Origin: QPIN01 sp965224575
GTDB lineage: Bacteria; Pseudomonadota; Gammaproteobacteria; Methylococcales; Methylomonadaceae
Direction of reading: 5' to 3'
NCBI GenBank assembly: GCA_965224575.1
Contig: CBDCZQ010000006.1
Location: 310,001-374,000, forward strand
Length of the DNA: 64,000 bases
The translations under genes were made by a program, and so were the position numbers. This document shows, one piece after another, positions 43,442 to 52,707 of the stretch. The notes beneath the pieces are model-generated. The model did no database searches, was not told the DNA's origin, and worked only from the letters and a program-made list of their open reading frames with translations. Within the stretch, counting starts at the first letter, position 1. The number at the start of each line of letters is the position of its first letter.

Positions 43442-45721
43442 GTGGACAATTATAAAACAACTTTTACCGTTAAACGCCTTTGGCTAATCCTGTCCGTCAG
43501 CATGATTATCTCATTTTCTATCTTGCTCTACTATGGTGGACAGATTTATCAAAAAGTTCCACCCATTCCTGAAGCAGTTAAAACATCAGATGGAAACATC
43601 CTTTTTACACGTGCTGATATAGAACGCGGTCAAAATATTTGGCAATCCATTGGAGGTATGCAGCAAGGCTCAATTTGGGGACATGGGAGCTATCTTGCTC
43701 CCGACTGGAGTGCTGATTGGCTACATCGCGAAGCTTTGGAACTGCTTTCGCTCATAACTAAAAATGCAATAACTGGAATAGCTGCAACTGATCAACAGCA
43801 GCAAGAAATGCATAAAGTAACATTACGCTATGAAATACGAGAGAATACTTACAATGCCAACTCGGGTATCGTTACTGTCAGTGCAAATCGAGCTATAGCA
43901 ATTAATACTGTAAGTCAGCATTTTATTAATTTGTTTATAGCTAAAAATGAACAATATCTAAACCTGCGAAAAGATTATGCTTTTCCATTAAATTCAGTCT
44001 TAAACGAAGAAGATGCACGTCAACTTTCTGGATTCTTTTTTTGGACGGCTTGGGCGACTGTTACCAATAGGCCCGGTGATGATATAAGCTATACCAGTAA
44101 TTGGCCTCATGACCCATTAGTAGGAAATACACCATCAGCCAGTCTTTTGATGTGGAGTATATTCTCCTTCATTCTATTGCTTGCAGGCATCGGTGGGATC
44201 GTTTGGTATTATGCCCGTCAATTTGATGCATGGCGTGCAGATTTAGAACCTGAAACAGGCTATGCAAAAGAAGATTTTTTTGCCAAGGAGATGCTGACTC
44301 CCTCAATGAAGGCAACAGCTAAATATTTTTGGGTGGTTACGGCTCTTTTCCTTGTACAAATTTTGCTTGGTATTATAACTGCGCACTATGCCATAGAAGG
44401 CCAAGGACTCTATGGCTTACCTATTGTTGATTATCTCCCGTATGCAGTCACAAGAACATGGCATACACAACTTGCCGTATTATGGATAGTAACAGCCTGG
44501 CTAGCCTCCGGACTTTATTTTGCCCCATTACTTTCTGGACATGAGCCTAAATACCAACGGTTTGGAGTAAATTTTTTATTTTTTAGTTTATTAATCATCG
44601 TCATTGGGTCATTTGCTGGTGAATGGCTAGGAATACACAGGTTTTTTGAGAATCTAGCGCTGAATTTTTGGTTTGGACATCAGGGCTATGAATACATTGA
44701 CTTAGGCCGGTTTTGGCAAATTTATCTTTTCATAGGCTTATTACTCTGGGTGGTTTTAGTTTTACGAGCACTCTGGCCTGCATTAAAAGATAAAGCATCA
44801 GAATCTCTAGTTTTCTTGGTCATAATAGCCACCATCTCTATTGGTCTCCTCTATGGAGCAGGATTAATGTGGGGGCAACATACACACATTAGTGTTATGG
44901 AATACTGGCGATGGTGGGTTGTTCATCTGTGGGTTGAAGGTATTTTTGAGGTTTTTGCCACTGCAATTATCTCCACTTTATTTGTCCGCATGGGCTTGTT
45001 AAGAATATCAGTTGCCACCACAATGATTTTATTTGCCACTATTGTTTTCTTAAGTGGCGGTGTATTAGGTACTTTTCATCATTTGTACTGGAGCGGTACG
45101 CCCATTTCTATTTTAGCAATAGGGGCAAGCTTTTCAGCACTTGAAGTAGTTCCTCTCATGGTTGTTGGTTTTGAGGCCTACAACCACTCAAAAATAGAAC
45201 ATCAACATGAATGGGAACAAAACTATCATTGGCCCTTTATGTTTTTCAGTGCGGTTTTAATTTGGAACATGGTCGGTGCCGGTCTATTTGGATTTTTACT
45301 CAACCCCCCTATTGCTCTTTATTATATGCAGGGTCTTAACACCACCGCAAATCACGGACATGCCGCATTATTTGGTGTCTATGGCATGTTAGGTTTAGGG
45401 TTAATGCTATTTTGTATGCGAGGCTTAACCGATGTTAATCAATGGAATCAAAAACTGCTTAAAATTTCATTCTGGAGTTTGAATATCGGTTTGGCGATGA
45501 TGACCTTTCTGTCACTTCTGCCGCAGGGTCTTTGGCAGACATACGCCAGCATAAAACATTATTATGCATTTGCACGTTCTTCCGAATTTATTCATAGTTC
45601 TGTAATGGAAGGATTAGTTTGGGCACGTGTTCCAGGTGATATAGTTTTTGCCATAGGAGTTTTTACCTTTGCAATGTTTGTTTATCAAGCATTTAAACCT
45701 AGTCACACAGAATCAGAATAG
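43442..45721 (+). CDS. norB: Quinol-dependent nitric oxide reductase (qNOR)
   Basis: qNOR reduces NO to N2O with quinol electrons. The GTG start has AAGGAG six bases upstream. The 759-residue protein includes the N-terminal extension that replaces the NorC subunit (GQNIWQSIGGMQQGSIWGHG) and about 14 membrane helices. Haem and non-haem iron His residues are visible: HTQ near 341, VVHLWVEGIFEV near 493, GTFHHLYWSG near 545 and NHGHAALFG near 637. Alone, without norC or other denitrification genes, it fits NO detoxification. ubiA in the same window supplies the quinol type expected. Confidence 0.96.
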   Translation: MDNYKTTFTVKRLWLILSVSMIISFSILLYYGGQIYQKVPPIPEAVKTSDGNILFTRADIERGQNIWQSIGGMQQGSIWGHGSYLAPDWSADWLHREALELLSLITKNAITGIAATDQQQQEMHKVTLRYEIRENTYNANSGIVTVSANRAIAINTVSQHFINLFIAKNEQYLNLRKDYAFPLNSVLNEEDARQLSGFFFWTAWATVTNRPGDDISYTSNWPHDPLVGNTPSASLLMWSIFSFILLLAGIGGIVWYYARQFDAWRADLEPETGYAKEDFFAKEMLTPSMKATAKYFWVVTALFLVQILLGIITAHYAIEGQGLYGLPIVDYLPYAVTRTWHTQLAVLWIVTAWLASGLYFAPLLSGHEPKYQRFGVNFLFFSLLIIVIGSFAGEWLGIHRFFENLALNFWFGHQGYEYIDLGRFWQIYLFIGLLLWVVLVLRALWPALKDKASESLVFLVIIATISIGLLYGAGLMWGQHTHISVMEYWRWWVVHLWVEGIFEVFATAIISTLFVRMGLLRISVATTMILFATIVFLSGGVLGTFHHLYWSGTPISILAIGASFSALEVVPLMVVGFEAYNHSKIEHQHEWEQNYHWPFMFFSAVLIWNMVGAGLFGFLLNPPIALYYMQGLNTTANHGHAALFGVYGMLGLGLMLFCMRGLTDVNQWNQKLLKISFWSLNIGLAMMTFLSLLPQGLWQTYASIKHYYAFARSSEFIHSSVMEGLVWARVPGDIVFAIGVFTFAMFVYQAFKPSHTESE

Positions 45722-46108
45722 GTAAAAAACCCGCCTATAAGGTACCTCTATTAATTGATCACAATAGCCTGCTTTAACGTGCGGGCTTTGCCTTGATCTT
45801 GATTTTTTAGTTCTCAATTTCTCATTCACAATTAATTAACGTACCCTGTAAAAACACAACAAAAACAAAGTTAAAACAAATAATCAACACTAGCTCTCTG
45901 TTTATTTAAAACTTTGGTGTATAATGGAAGGTTTTTCGAGGTATAAATCAATTTTTTATATCTTTAAAAACAAAAACAAGCGCTTTATTTATCCCTTAAA
46001 AGCTGGTTATTTCTCGCCTATAAGGTATAGAGACCCTTACTTTTACTAGAAATATAAACCTTAAAAAGAGGTTACTAGTTTTTTTATTTCCATTTTTAGA
46101 GTACAAAC
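45722..46108. other. 387-bp gap between norB and the EF-G gene
   Basis: No gene is seen. A hairpin GCCTGC (45767-45772) with GCGGGC (45781-45786) followed by TTTG and later a TTTTT run may end norB transcription weakly. The 13-mer CGCCTATAAGGTA occurs twice, at 45732-45744 and 46015-46027, which may be a duplication scar. TTTAAAACTTTGGTGTATAATGG near 45905-45927 looks like a promoter -10 region (TATAAT) for the EF-G gene. Confidence 0.5.
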
Positions 46109-48193
46109 ATGACAGATCTATCTCTATATAGAAACATTGGCATCTTTGCCCACGTTGATGCTGGTAAAACAACAACAACTGAGCGAATTTTAAAGCTAAC
46201 CGGTAAAATCCATAAATTAGGCGAAGTACATGATGGTGCTGCGACTACCGATTTTATGGAGCAGGAACAAGAACGTGGAATTACCATTCAATCTGCAGCA
46301 ACATCTTGTTTTTGGGACGATCACCGCTTTAACATCATTGACACACCAGGACACGTTGACTTTACAATCGAAGTTTATCGCTCTTTAAAAGTTCTTGATG
46401 GTGGTATTGGTGTTTTCTGTGGATCAGGTGGCGTTGAGCCTCAATCAGAAACTAACTGGCGGTATGCGAATGACTCTGAAGTTGCTCGTATTATTCTGGT
46501 TAACAAACTTGATCGTTTAGGAGCCGATTTCTACCGCGTTGTAAAACAAATAGAAGATGTTCTAGGTGCCAACCCTCTTGTCATGGTATTACCCATAGGA
46601 ACAGAAGACGATTTTTCTGGCGTGGTTGATCTTTTAACACGCAAAGCATGGGTTTGGGACAGTTCAGGCGACCCAACCAACTATGAAATTCAAGATGTTC
46701 CAGCTGACATGGTTGATGCTGTTGAAGAATGGCGTGAAAAATTAATTGAAACAGCAGTTGAACAAGACGATGATGCAATGGAAAAATACCTGGACGGCGA
46801 TGAACCGTCTATTGAAACCATTAAAGCTTGCATCCGAAAAGGTACTATTAATCTATCTTTCTTCCCTACTTACTGTGGTTCTGCGTTTAAAAACAAAGGC
46901 ATTCAACCAGTATTAAATGCTGTTGTTGACTACCTTCCTTGCCCAACAGACGTTAAACCCCAACCAGAAGTTGATTTAGATGGCAATGAAACTGGTAAGT
47001 TTGCAATTGTGGACATAGACAAACCTCTTCGTGCCTTAGCCTTTAAGATCATGGATGACAAATATGGCGCTTTAACCTTTATTCGTATTTATTCAGGTAA
47101 AATTGATAAAGGCATGAGCGTACTCAATACCTTTACTGGAAAAACAGAGCGTATCGGGCGCCTTGTTGAAATGCATGCCGACGAGCGTATTGAGCTAGAT
47201 TCAGCGCAAGCTGGCGATATTATTGCAGTTGTAGGCATGAAAAACGTTCAAACAGGACATACTTTATCTGACCCTAAAAACGTTGCAACACTTGAGCCGA
47301 TGGTATTCCCCGACCCAGTTATTTCAATTGCAGTTGCTCCAAAAGATAAAGCTGGCTCAGAAAAACTGGGTATTGCAATCGGCAAAATGATCGCTGAAGA
47401 TCCGTCTTTCCGCGTTGAGACTGACGAGGACAGTGGAGAAACCATTTTAAGAGGGATGGGAGAACTCCACTTAGACATTAAAATCGACATTCTAAAAAGA
47501 ACTCATGGAATTGATGTTGAGGTAGGTAAACCACAGGTAGCCTATCGTGAAACTATCACTCAGAGCATTGAAGATAGTTATACTCACAAGAAGCAATCAG
47601 GGGGTTCTGGCCAATATGGTAAAATTGATTACCTTATTGAACCAGGTGAACCCGGCACTGGCTTTATCTTTGAGTCAAAAGTAACGGGCGGCAACGTTCC
47701 AAGAGAATTTTGGCCAGCCGTAGAAAAAGGATTTTCTAAAAGTATTGATACCGGCGTTCTTGCTGGCTTTCCATGCTTAGACTTTAAAGTTACGCTATTG
47801 GACGGTGCTTTCCACGCGGTTGATTCATCGGCTGTTGCCTTTGAAATTGCAGCCAAAGCAGCATATCGCCAATCTATTCCTAAAGCCGGACCTCAATTAA
47901 TTGAACCTATCATGAATGTTGATGTATATACACCTGAAGATCATGTAGGGGATGTCATTGGCGATCTCAACCGTCGTCGTGGTATGATTAAATCACAGGA
48001 AGCGGGTGTTACCGGTGTTCGCATTAAAGCGGATGTTGCTTTGAGTGAAATGTTTGGTTATATTGGCGATCTTCGCACCATGACTTCAGGTCGAGGCCAG
48101 TTTTCTATGGAATTCTCACATTACTTACCATGCCCTAAAAACGTGGCTGAGGAAGTAATCAAAGAAGTTAAAGAACGCGAAAAGAATAAATAA
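46109..48193 (+). CDS. fusB: Elongation factor G, second-copy (fusB) type
   Basis: EF-G drives ribosomal translocation and recycling. The GTP-binding motifs are G1 AHVDAGKTTTT (14-24), DTPGHVDFT and NKLDR. Domains II-V follow to 694 residues. The effector region GEVHDGAATTDFMEQEQERG and the CFWDDHRFNIIDTPGH segment fit the EF-G2/FusB paralogue of Vibrio and Shewanella rather than the str-operon FusA. It stands alone: no rpsL, rpsG or tuf adjoin it. A strong terminator follows. The specific job of this paralogue is not settled. Confidence 0.9.
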   Translation: MTDLSLYRNIGIFAHVDAGKTTTTERILKLTGKIHKLGEVHDGAATTDFMEQEQERGITIQSAATSCFWDDHRFNIIDTPGHVDFTIEVYRSLKVLDGGIGVFCGSGGVEPQSETNWRYANDSEVARIILVNKLDRLGADFYRVVKQIEDVLGANPLVMVLPIGTEDDFSGVVDLLTRKAWVWDSSGDPTNYEIQDVPADMVDAVEEWREKLIETAVEQDDDAMEKYLDGDEPSIETIKACIRKGTINLSFFPTYCGSAFKNKGIQPVLNAVVDYLPCPTDVKPQPEVDLDGNETGKFAIVDIDKPLRALAFKIMDDKYGALTFIRIYSGKIDKGMSVLNTFTGKTERIGRLVEMHADERIELDSAQAGDIIAVVGMKNVQTGHTLSDPKNVATLEPMVFPDPVISIAVAPKDKAGSEKLGIAIGKMIAEDPSFRVETDEDSGETILRGMGELHLDIKIDILKRTHGIDVEVGKPQVAYRETITQSIEDSYTHKKQSGGSGQYGKIDYLIEPGEPGTGFIFESKVTGGNVPREFWPAVEKGFSKSIDTGVLAGFPCLDFKVTLLDGAFHAVDSSAVAFEIAAKAAYRQSIPKAGPQLIEPIMNVDVYTPEDHVGDVIGDLNRRRGMIKSQEAGVTGVRIKADVALSEMFGYIGDLRTMTSGRGQFSMEFSHYLPCPKNVAEEVIKEVKEREKNK

Positions 48194-48204
48194 TATTCTT
48201 CTAT

Positions 48205-48242
48205 AAAGCCCCTCCTAAATTTAGTTTAAGAGGGGCTTTTTT
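48205..48242 (+). terminator. Strong rho-independent terminator after the EF-G gene
   Basis: AAAGCCCCTC (48205-48214) pairs with GAGGGGCTTT (48230-48239), closed by a 15-base loop and followed by T residues. It ends the EF-G transcript 12 bases after its stop. Confidence 0.9.
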
Positions 48243-48270
48243 ATGCTTATCAGAAATCAAAAACAAATAA

Positions 48271-48434
48271 CATGGCTATATACAAACCACAGGTTGATTA
48301 CTAACATGCTTTCAATTCAAACTTTGAATTTCAATCATGCCGCTTGTTTTCTAGTTTTCTAATGCTTAAAACTTTGGAAACCAGGCATGAAATAATCAAA
48401 ACTCAAGGTAACCTGTGGTAAGTTCATAGCCATG
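48271..48434. repeat. Inverted-repeat element of a different type
   Basis: CATGGCTATATACAAACCAC with AGGTT at the left (48271-48295) has its imperfect complement at the right (48410-48434, AACCTGTGGT...CATAGCCATG). The interior is also partly palindromic (TTCAAACTTTGAA; GGTTTCC). It is 164 bp, between the EF-G terminator and the sodB 3' end, with no coding capacity. It shares no end sequence with the elements at 43 and 54.8 kb. Confidence 0.7.
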
Positions 48435-48449
48435 TAAAATAAAGTAAAT

Positions 48450-49031
48450 TTAAGCAGCAAAGTTTGCTGTCGCGAATTCCCAGTTCACTAATGCCCAAAA
48501 TGCTTCTAAATATTTAGGCCTAGCATTACGGTAATCAATGTAATAAGCATGCTCCCATACATCACATGTTAATAAAGGAGTCTGTCCTGCTGTCAAAGGA
48601 CACCCTGCATTGCTGGTACTTACCAATTCCAGACTGCCATCAGCATTTTTCACCAACCATCCCCAACCAGATCCAAATGTAGTTACTGCACATTTTGTAA
48701 ATTCAACTTTAAATTCATCAAATGATCCAAATGTAGAATTAATAGCATCCGCCAATGCACCACTAGGCGCACCACCACCCTTAGGTGACAAACTATTCCA
48801 ATAAAAAGTATGGTTCCAAATTTGAGCAGCATTATTAAACATTCCGCCCTCTGAACGAGCTATGATAGCCTCAAGCCCTGCATCTTCAAACGAAGTACCT
48901 GAAATCAAATTATTTAAATTAGTAACATAGGTTTGATGATGTTTACCATAATGAAATTCAAGCGTTTCTTCTGAAATATGAGGTGCAAGTGCATCTTTTG
49001 CATAAGGCAAAGCAGGTAGTTCTATAGCCAT
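48450..49031 (-). CDS. sodB: Iron superoxide dismutase
   Basis: SodB converts superoxide to oxygen and peroxide in the cytoplasm. I start at the ATG at 49031 (GGAG seven bases upstream), giving 193 residues beginning MAIELPALPYAKDALAPHIS; an extension to 49073 is not needed. Metal ligands are His27 (FHYGKHHQTY), His in NHTFYWNSL, and Asp/His in DVWEHAYYIDYRN. FNNAAQIWNHTFYW and TFGSGWGWL are FeSOD-type. Confidence 0.96.
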   Translation of the reverse strand: MAIELPALPYAKDALAPHISEETLEFHYGKHHQTYVTNLNNLISGTSFEDAGLEAIIARSEGGMFNNAAQIWNHTFYWNSLSPKGGGAPSGALADAINSTFGSFDEFKVEFTKCAVTTFGSGWGWLVKNADGSLELVSTSNAGCPLTAGQTPLLTCDVWEHAYYIDYRNARPKYLEAFWALVNWEFATANFAA

Positions 49032-49101
49032 TATTTTCTCCAATTTTGAGGGTTTAATAAAGTCCTTTAACATTTAGCAAAGCTAATTACCAAGTGTTTT
49101 A

Positions 49102-49121
49102 ATAAAGTATTATTACTTTAT
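49102..49121. promoter_or_regulatory. Perfect ATAAAGTA/TACTTTAT palindrome between sodB and the CYTH gene
   Basis: Eight-base arms (49102-49109, 49114-49121) surround TTAT in the divergent promoter gap, and TTAGC-AAA-GCTAA lies at 49074-49086 beside the sodB leader. Either could be an operator, for example for iron or redox control of sodB. No match to a Fur box is clear. Confidence 0.4.
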
Positions 49122-49206
49122 CATTGCCAAACAATAAAATAAAGTAAAATGCTTGCTTAGTTCTGTTTATAATTGGTCTTTAATAACACCCATCCTCATT
49201 AAAAAA

Positions 49207-49677
49207 ATGGCCTTAGAAATAGAACATAAATTTTTAATTAAAAATAATGACTGGAAAGAAAATATACAAAAATCTATTGATTATAAACAAGGCTACCTCA
49301 TCAGTGATAAAACGAAATCAATACGAGTCAGAATATCAGATGACAAAGCATGGCTTAATATTAAAAGTGCGACGATTGGTACAGCTAGACAGGAATACGA
49401 ATACGAAATACCTTTAATTGAAGGGATAGAAATATTAAGTTCTTTATGCGAAAAACCTATTATCGAAAAAACTCGCCATCTTGTTCCCTATAAACAACAT
49501 ATCTGGGAAATAGATGTGTTTTGTGGTGACAATAATGGCTTAATAGTTGCTGAAATTGAACTATCAAAAGTAGGTGAGGCTTTTGTTAAACCTGATTGGT
49601 TAGGCAATGAGGTTACTGAAGACCTAAGATACTACAACAATAACTTAGCTAAAAATCCTTATAAAAATTGGAAATAA
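49207..49677 (+). CDS. CYTH-domain protein (triphosphate-tunnel family)
   Basis: The chosen ATG at 49207 gives 156 residues beginning MALEIEHKFLIKNNDWK, with the EIEHKFL (ExExK) motif at the very N-terminus as in CYTH enzymes. Later basic and acidic residues line a tunnel: RVRISDDKAWLNIK, EYEYEIP, EIDVFCGDNNGLIVAEIEL. Proteins this short are usually inorganic triphosphatases or of unknown substrate, not adenylate cyclases. It is divergent from sodB. No close partner gene is present. Confidence 0.88.
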   Translation: MALEIEHKFLIKNNDWKENIQKSIDYKQGYLISDKTKSIRVRISDDKAWLNIKSATIGTARQEYEYEIPLIEGIEILSSLCEKPIIEKTRHLVPYKQHIWEIDVFCGDNNGLIVAEIELSKVGEAFVKPDWLGNEVTEDLRYYNNNLAKNPYKNWK

Positions 49678-49845
49678 ATATAATATTATCTTTCCAATCA
49701 TGTAGATATAAAACCCACTACAATCTAGTTAAATTTGTAGCAACCCTCAAAATAAAACAGTCTTTACAAATTATTTAAGTAGAGAAAAGCAAAGTTAAAA
49801 AAAAATACATTGATCTTAGACTAAAACTACTCTATATTCCATTGT

Positions 49846-50541
49846 ATGAAAAAAACAACGACTGTTGCCATCTTACTACTAGTAAGTAATATCCTATCAG
49901 CAAACAGCATAATGCCTGAGATTAACAATATTGAATCTCAATGGGCAAGAATTTACTATGACCAAAATACCAGCCAAAAGAAAAATGGCTACCCTATTCT
50001 TCTTGAAAGAATAAAGAAATTATCAAAAAAAAAACCCGAAGCAGTAGAACTCTTAATCTGGGAAGCACTCATCATCGCAACAAACGCAGAATTTGAAAGC
50101 CCTTTTACAGCACTTGACTCAATTAACACAGCCAAAAGCATACTTGAAAAAACAATACGACATAGCCCTAATTCTTTAGATGGAGCAGCTTTTGTCATCC
50201 TTGGCACACTATATTACCTAACACCTGGATGGCCAATTTCATTTGGTGACAATAATAGAGCTGAACTCCTACTTAAAAAAGGCTTAGAAATTAACCCAAA
50301 AAGTATTGATTCAAACTATTTTTACGCAGATTATCTTTTAACAAAAAATAAAGTTGCCGAAGCACAAAAATATTTTCAACTTGCCATAAATTCTCCTAGC
50401 CGCCCTGAACAGCAATACGCAGATGAACAGTTAAAAAAAGAAGCTTTTATTGCTCTAAAGAATACCCAGCAAAGAAAACTTAATTCTGGAAAAAACAACT
50501 TTATGTCTCTATTTTCATTTTCTAGTGTAGAATCAGATTAG
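49846..50541 (+). CDS. Exported TPR-like protein, unknown function
   Basis: The 231-residue protein has a signal peptide (KKTTTVAILLLVSNILSANS) and a helical repeat pattern in the mature part. One unit, AELLLKKGLEINPKSIDSNYFYADYLLTKNKVAEAQKYFQLAINSP in two helices (read over residues 144-189), is a plausible TPR pair. An Asn/Pro-rich hairpin, LGTLYYLTPGWPISFGDN, precedes it. Probably periplasmic, perhaps in protein binding. No neighbour gives a clue. Confidence 0.7.
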   Translation: MKKTTTVAILLLVSNILSANSIMPEINNIESQWARIYYDQNTSQKKNGYPILLERIKKLSKKKPEAVELLIWEALIIATNAEFESPFTALDSINTAKSILEKTIRHSPNSLDGAAFVILGTLYYLTPGWPISFGDNNRAELLLKKGLEINPKSIDSNYFYADYLLTKNKVAEAQKYFQLAINSPSRPEQQYADEQLKKEAFIALKNTQQRKLNSGKNNFMSLFSFSSVESD

Positions 50542-50698
50542 AAGGCCTCAGGAAAAACCTAAGCACTAATTCCTCAATAATAATTAACTTACATTACCAA
50601 AAACCCCTCCCACGCAGAGAAATTTTCTACTTTTCAATCGCTACTTTTCTGATAATATATCACTAGATTTTTAAAAACCTATAACTCGGATAATCAAT

Positions 50699-51022
50699 AT
50701 GACATTTGTCGTCACAGAAAACTGTATTAAATGTAAATTCACTGATTGCGTTGACGTATGCCCTGTGGATTGCTTTCATGAAGGCCCCAATTTTTTGGTA
50801 ATCGACCCTGATGAGTGTATAGACTGCACATTATGCGAACCGGAATGTCCAGCTGAAGCAATATTTGCTGAAGATGAGCTACCAGAAGGTCAAGAAAAAT
50901 TTATTGCTTTAAATGCAGAATTAGCTGCAAATTGGCCTGTCATTACTGAAGTTAAAGATGGTTTGGAGGATGCTGATGACTGGAACGGAAAACCTGACAA
51001 ATTAGATCTGCTAGAAAAATAG
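50699..51022 (+). CDS. fdxA: 7Fe ferredoxin FdxA
   Basis: The 107-residue protein has an N-terminal seven-iron ferredoxin domain: Cys residues in CIKCKFTDCVDVCPVDCF (from residue 9) and CIDCTLCEPECPAEAIF. The spacing with CKFTDC matches the [3Fe-4S][4Fe-4S] FdxA type. The C-terminal tail (ELAANWPVITEVKDGLEDAD) is that of the proteobacterial FdxA family. It is a soluble electron carrier; no dedicated partner is adjacent. Confidence 0.96.
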   Translation: MTFVVTENCIKCKFTDCVDVCPVDCFHEGPNFLVIDPDECIDCTLCEPECPAEAIFAEDELPEGQEKFIALNAELAANWPVITEVKDGLEDADDWNGKPDKLDLLEK

Positions 51023-51397
51023 CATATTCTACTTTGGAGCAAGAGTATGATTTTATACCCGATTGTTGATTTTCCTTTTTGTCCGTCTTCAGTGTTGTAA
51101 AAACAGTTGTTTAGCTTGCTAAGTAATTGTTGCTATACGAACGAAGACGAACAAAAAGACAGCCAGATGTATAAGTTTTTTTCTATTCCTTAACACTGGC
51201 TGGCTACCGTAGTATATAAAGCTTTTTCAATATCAAAAAGCAAAATACATACACAGAATCCCTCTCTATTTAATTAAGTAGATTTTTATTTCGCTCTGCA
51301 TATAATTTACTGCTTTTCCAGAAGTATTCACTCAATTACCTACTATACTTCACATCCACGATCGCATGATGCATAAACGGGGTGTTTCATTTTACAA
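51023..51397. other. 375-bp gap after fdxA with an inverted repeat
   Basis: There is no gene. TTTTTGTCCGTCTTC (51076-51090) and GAAGACGAACAAAAA (51143-51157) are near-perfect complements. Between them, GTTGTAAAAACAGTTG and TAGCTTGCTA resemble the core of the 43.0 and 54.8 kb elements. This may be a diverged third copy, with weak outer ends near 51053 and 51174. The rest is plain AT-rich DNA. Confidence 0.5.
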
Positions 51398-51817
51398 CTA
51401 CACCCAACCAAGTTCTTTCATAGCCCAAGGTGCATTCCATATTTTGACCATTTTTTCCACTTTGCCATCCATATTCATCGTTAGCGCCATTACATAATGT
51501 GAATGGGTTTCTTTTTGTGTTGGCGGTACGGGACCACCTTCACCAGTATGTTTGGCATGATACGTTGAAAAAAATAAAGCTGTCCTGTTACTTTCATCAT
51601 AACTAGCAGTGTGCAGATCATAAGAACCACCTGGAGCAGTGATACCAGCAAAACCAGCCATCCATTCACAATAGTCTTCAACTGTTTCTATCTCAGCAAT
51701 GGGTTCACTCTGGGCAACAAATGAAGCGCCGTCGGCCACGTAAGACTTACATCCAGACCAACCTTGTGGGGCTTCACAAGCATGAAATAGTTTTTTAGCA
51801 TTCTCAAAAGCATTCAT
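51398..51817 (-). CDS. SnoaL/NTF2-like small protein
   Basis: The 139-residue protein fits the NTF2-like/SnoaL fold: an N-terminal helix with FHACEAPQGWSGCKSYVADG, the EDYCEWMAGFAGITAPGGSY region, and strands ending KMVKIWNAPWAMKELGWV. SnoaL-like proteins are small isomerases, dehydratases or ligand-binding proteins; the function cannot be narrowed. It follows a TetR regulator by 62 bases on the same strand and is the likely regulated gene. Confidence 0.75.
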   Translation of the reverse strand: MNAFENAKKLFHACEAPQGWSGCKSYVADGASFVAQSEPIAEIETVEDYCEWMAGFAGITAPGGSYDLHTASYDESNRTALFFSTYHAKHTGEGGPVPPTQKETHSHYVMALTMNMDGKVEKMVKIWNAPWAMKELGWV

Positions 51818-51879
51818 AATTTTTCCTGATTAGTATTATAGTTTTAATAAAACAAGCTAACTCTAAAAGTACTTAAAAA

Positions 51880-52476
51880 TTAGCTCTTAAAATAGCCATC
51901 TAACATACTGTCCCGACAGCTTTGTAGTGGTGCAACCGATTTTTCAATTTTCATTCGTAACAAAGCTCCCTGCCAATTATTCACCAATAAATCAGCCAGT
52001 ATCTCAGCTGAAATATCAATTCGAATTTGACCACCCTTTTGCGCCTTTAAAATAGCCTCCTTAATTAAATTTCGATAACGATTCACTGCAGTTTGCAGTG
52101 CCACACGACAAACTTTACTAGTATTGCCAATTTCACCCATCAAATTTCCTAGTAAACAACCTGTTTCAAATTTATTTTTTTCAACACTCCTGATCAATTC
52201 ATTGAGGTGGTTTTTAAGAATATCCATTCCACTAAGCTCTTCATCGTTTAAATAATTTTGGAGCTGAACAATTAGAGGTTCGATATAGTGATCTATGGCT
52301 TCAGCACAAAAGGCCTCCTTACTTCCAAAATAACTGTAAAAAGAACCTTTAGGTATTTGAGATGCATCCAATATCTCTTGTACACCTGTATTATGGTATC
52401 CCCTTGTCATTAGCATAATGACACCTTGATCCAGCATCTTTTTTCGCTTAATTTGCTTTTTTATTTCTATAGCCAT
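51880..52476 (-). CDS. TetR-family transcriptional regulator (NemR/AcuR-like)
   Basis: I start at the ATG at 52476 (MAIEIKKQIKRKKMLDQGVI, 198 residues); the frame is open further, but the upstream part crosses the operator. The N-terminal helix-turn-helix is clear: GVQEILDASQIPKGSFYSYFG. The ligand domain has FETGCLLGNLMGEIG, with a Cys in the position typical of NemR/AcuR relatives that sense electrophiles. It probably represses itself and the SnoaL-like gene through the palindrome 12 bases upstream. Confidence 0.88.
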   Translation of the reverse strand: MAIEIKKQIKRKKMLDQGVIMLMTRGYHNTGVQEILDASQIPKGSFYSYFGSKEAFCAEAIDHYIEPLIVQLQNYLNDEELSGMDILKNHLNELIRSVEKNKFETGCLLGNLMGEIGNTSKVCRVALQTAVNRYRNLIKEAILKAQKGGQIRIDISAEILADLLVNNWQGALLRMKIEKSVAPLQSCRDSMLDGYFKS

Positions 52477-52487
52477 GCCTATAATAT

Positions 52488-52499
52488 ATGACCGGTCAT
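52488..52499. promoter_or_regulatory. TetR-type operator ATGACCGGTCAT
   Basis: This perfect 12-bp palindrome lies 11 bases before the regulator's ATG. It shares the GACCGGTC core with the site I recall for NemR. Its place, between promoter and start, fits negative autoregulation. Confidence 0.75.
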
Positions 52500-52707
52500 T
52501 TTTATTGTCAAGCAATAATTTCACGCTACCACTAATATTGCTCGAAATAATGTACGAAACCCTATTAAATAATAGTATGATCAATACTTTTTATATCTTT
52601 TCTAATTTAAAAATCATATTGAAAAGGCAGCCCTTACTGGAAAAAACACATTACTAGAATAATTTTGTTATGCTTAACCACGAAACTTTTTTTGGAGGCG
52701 CTTGGTA

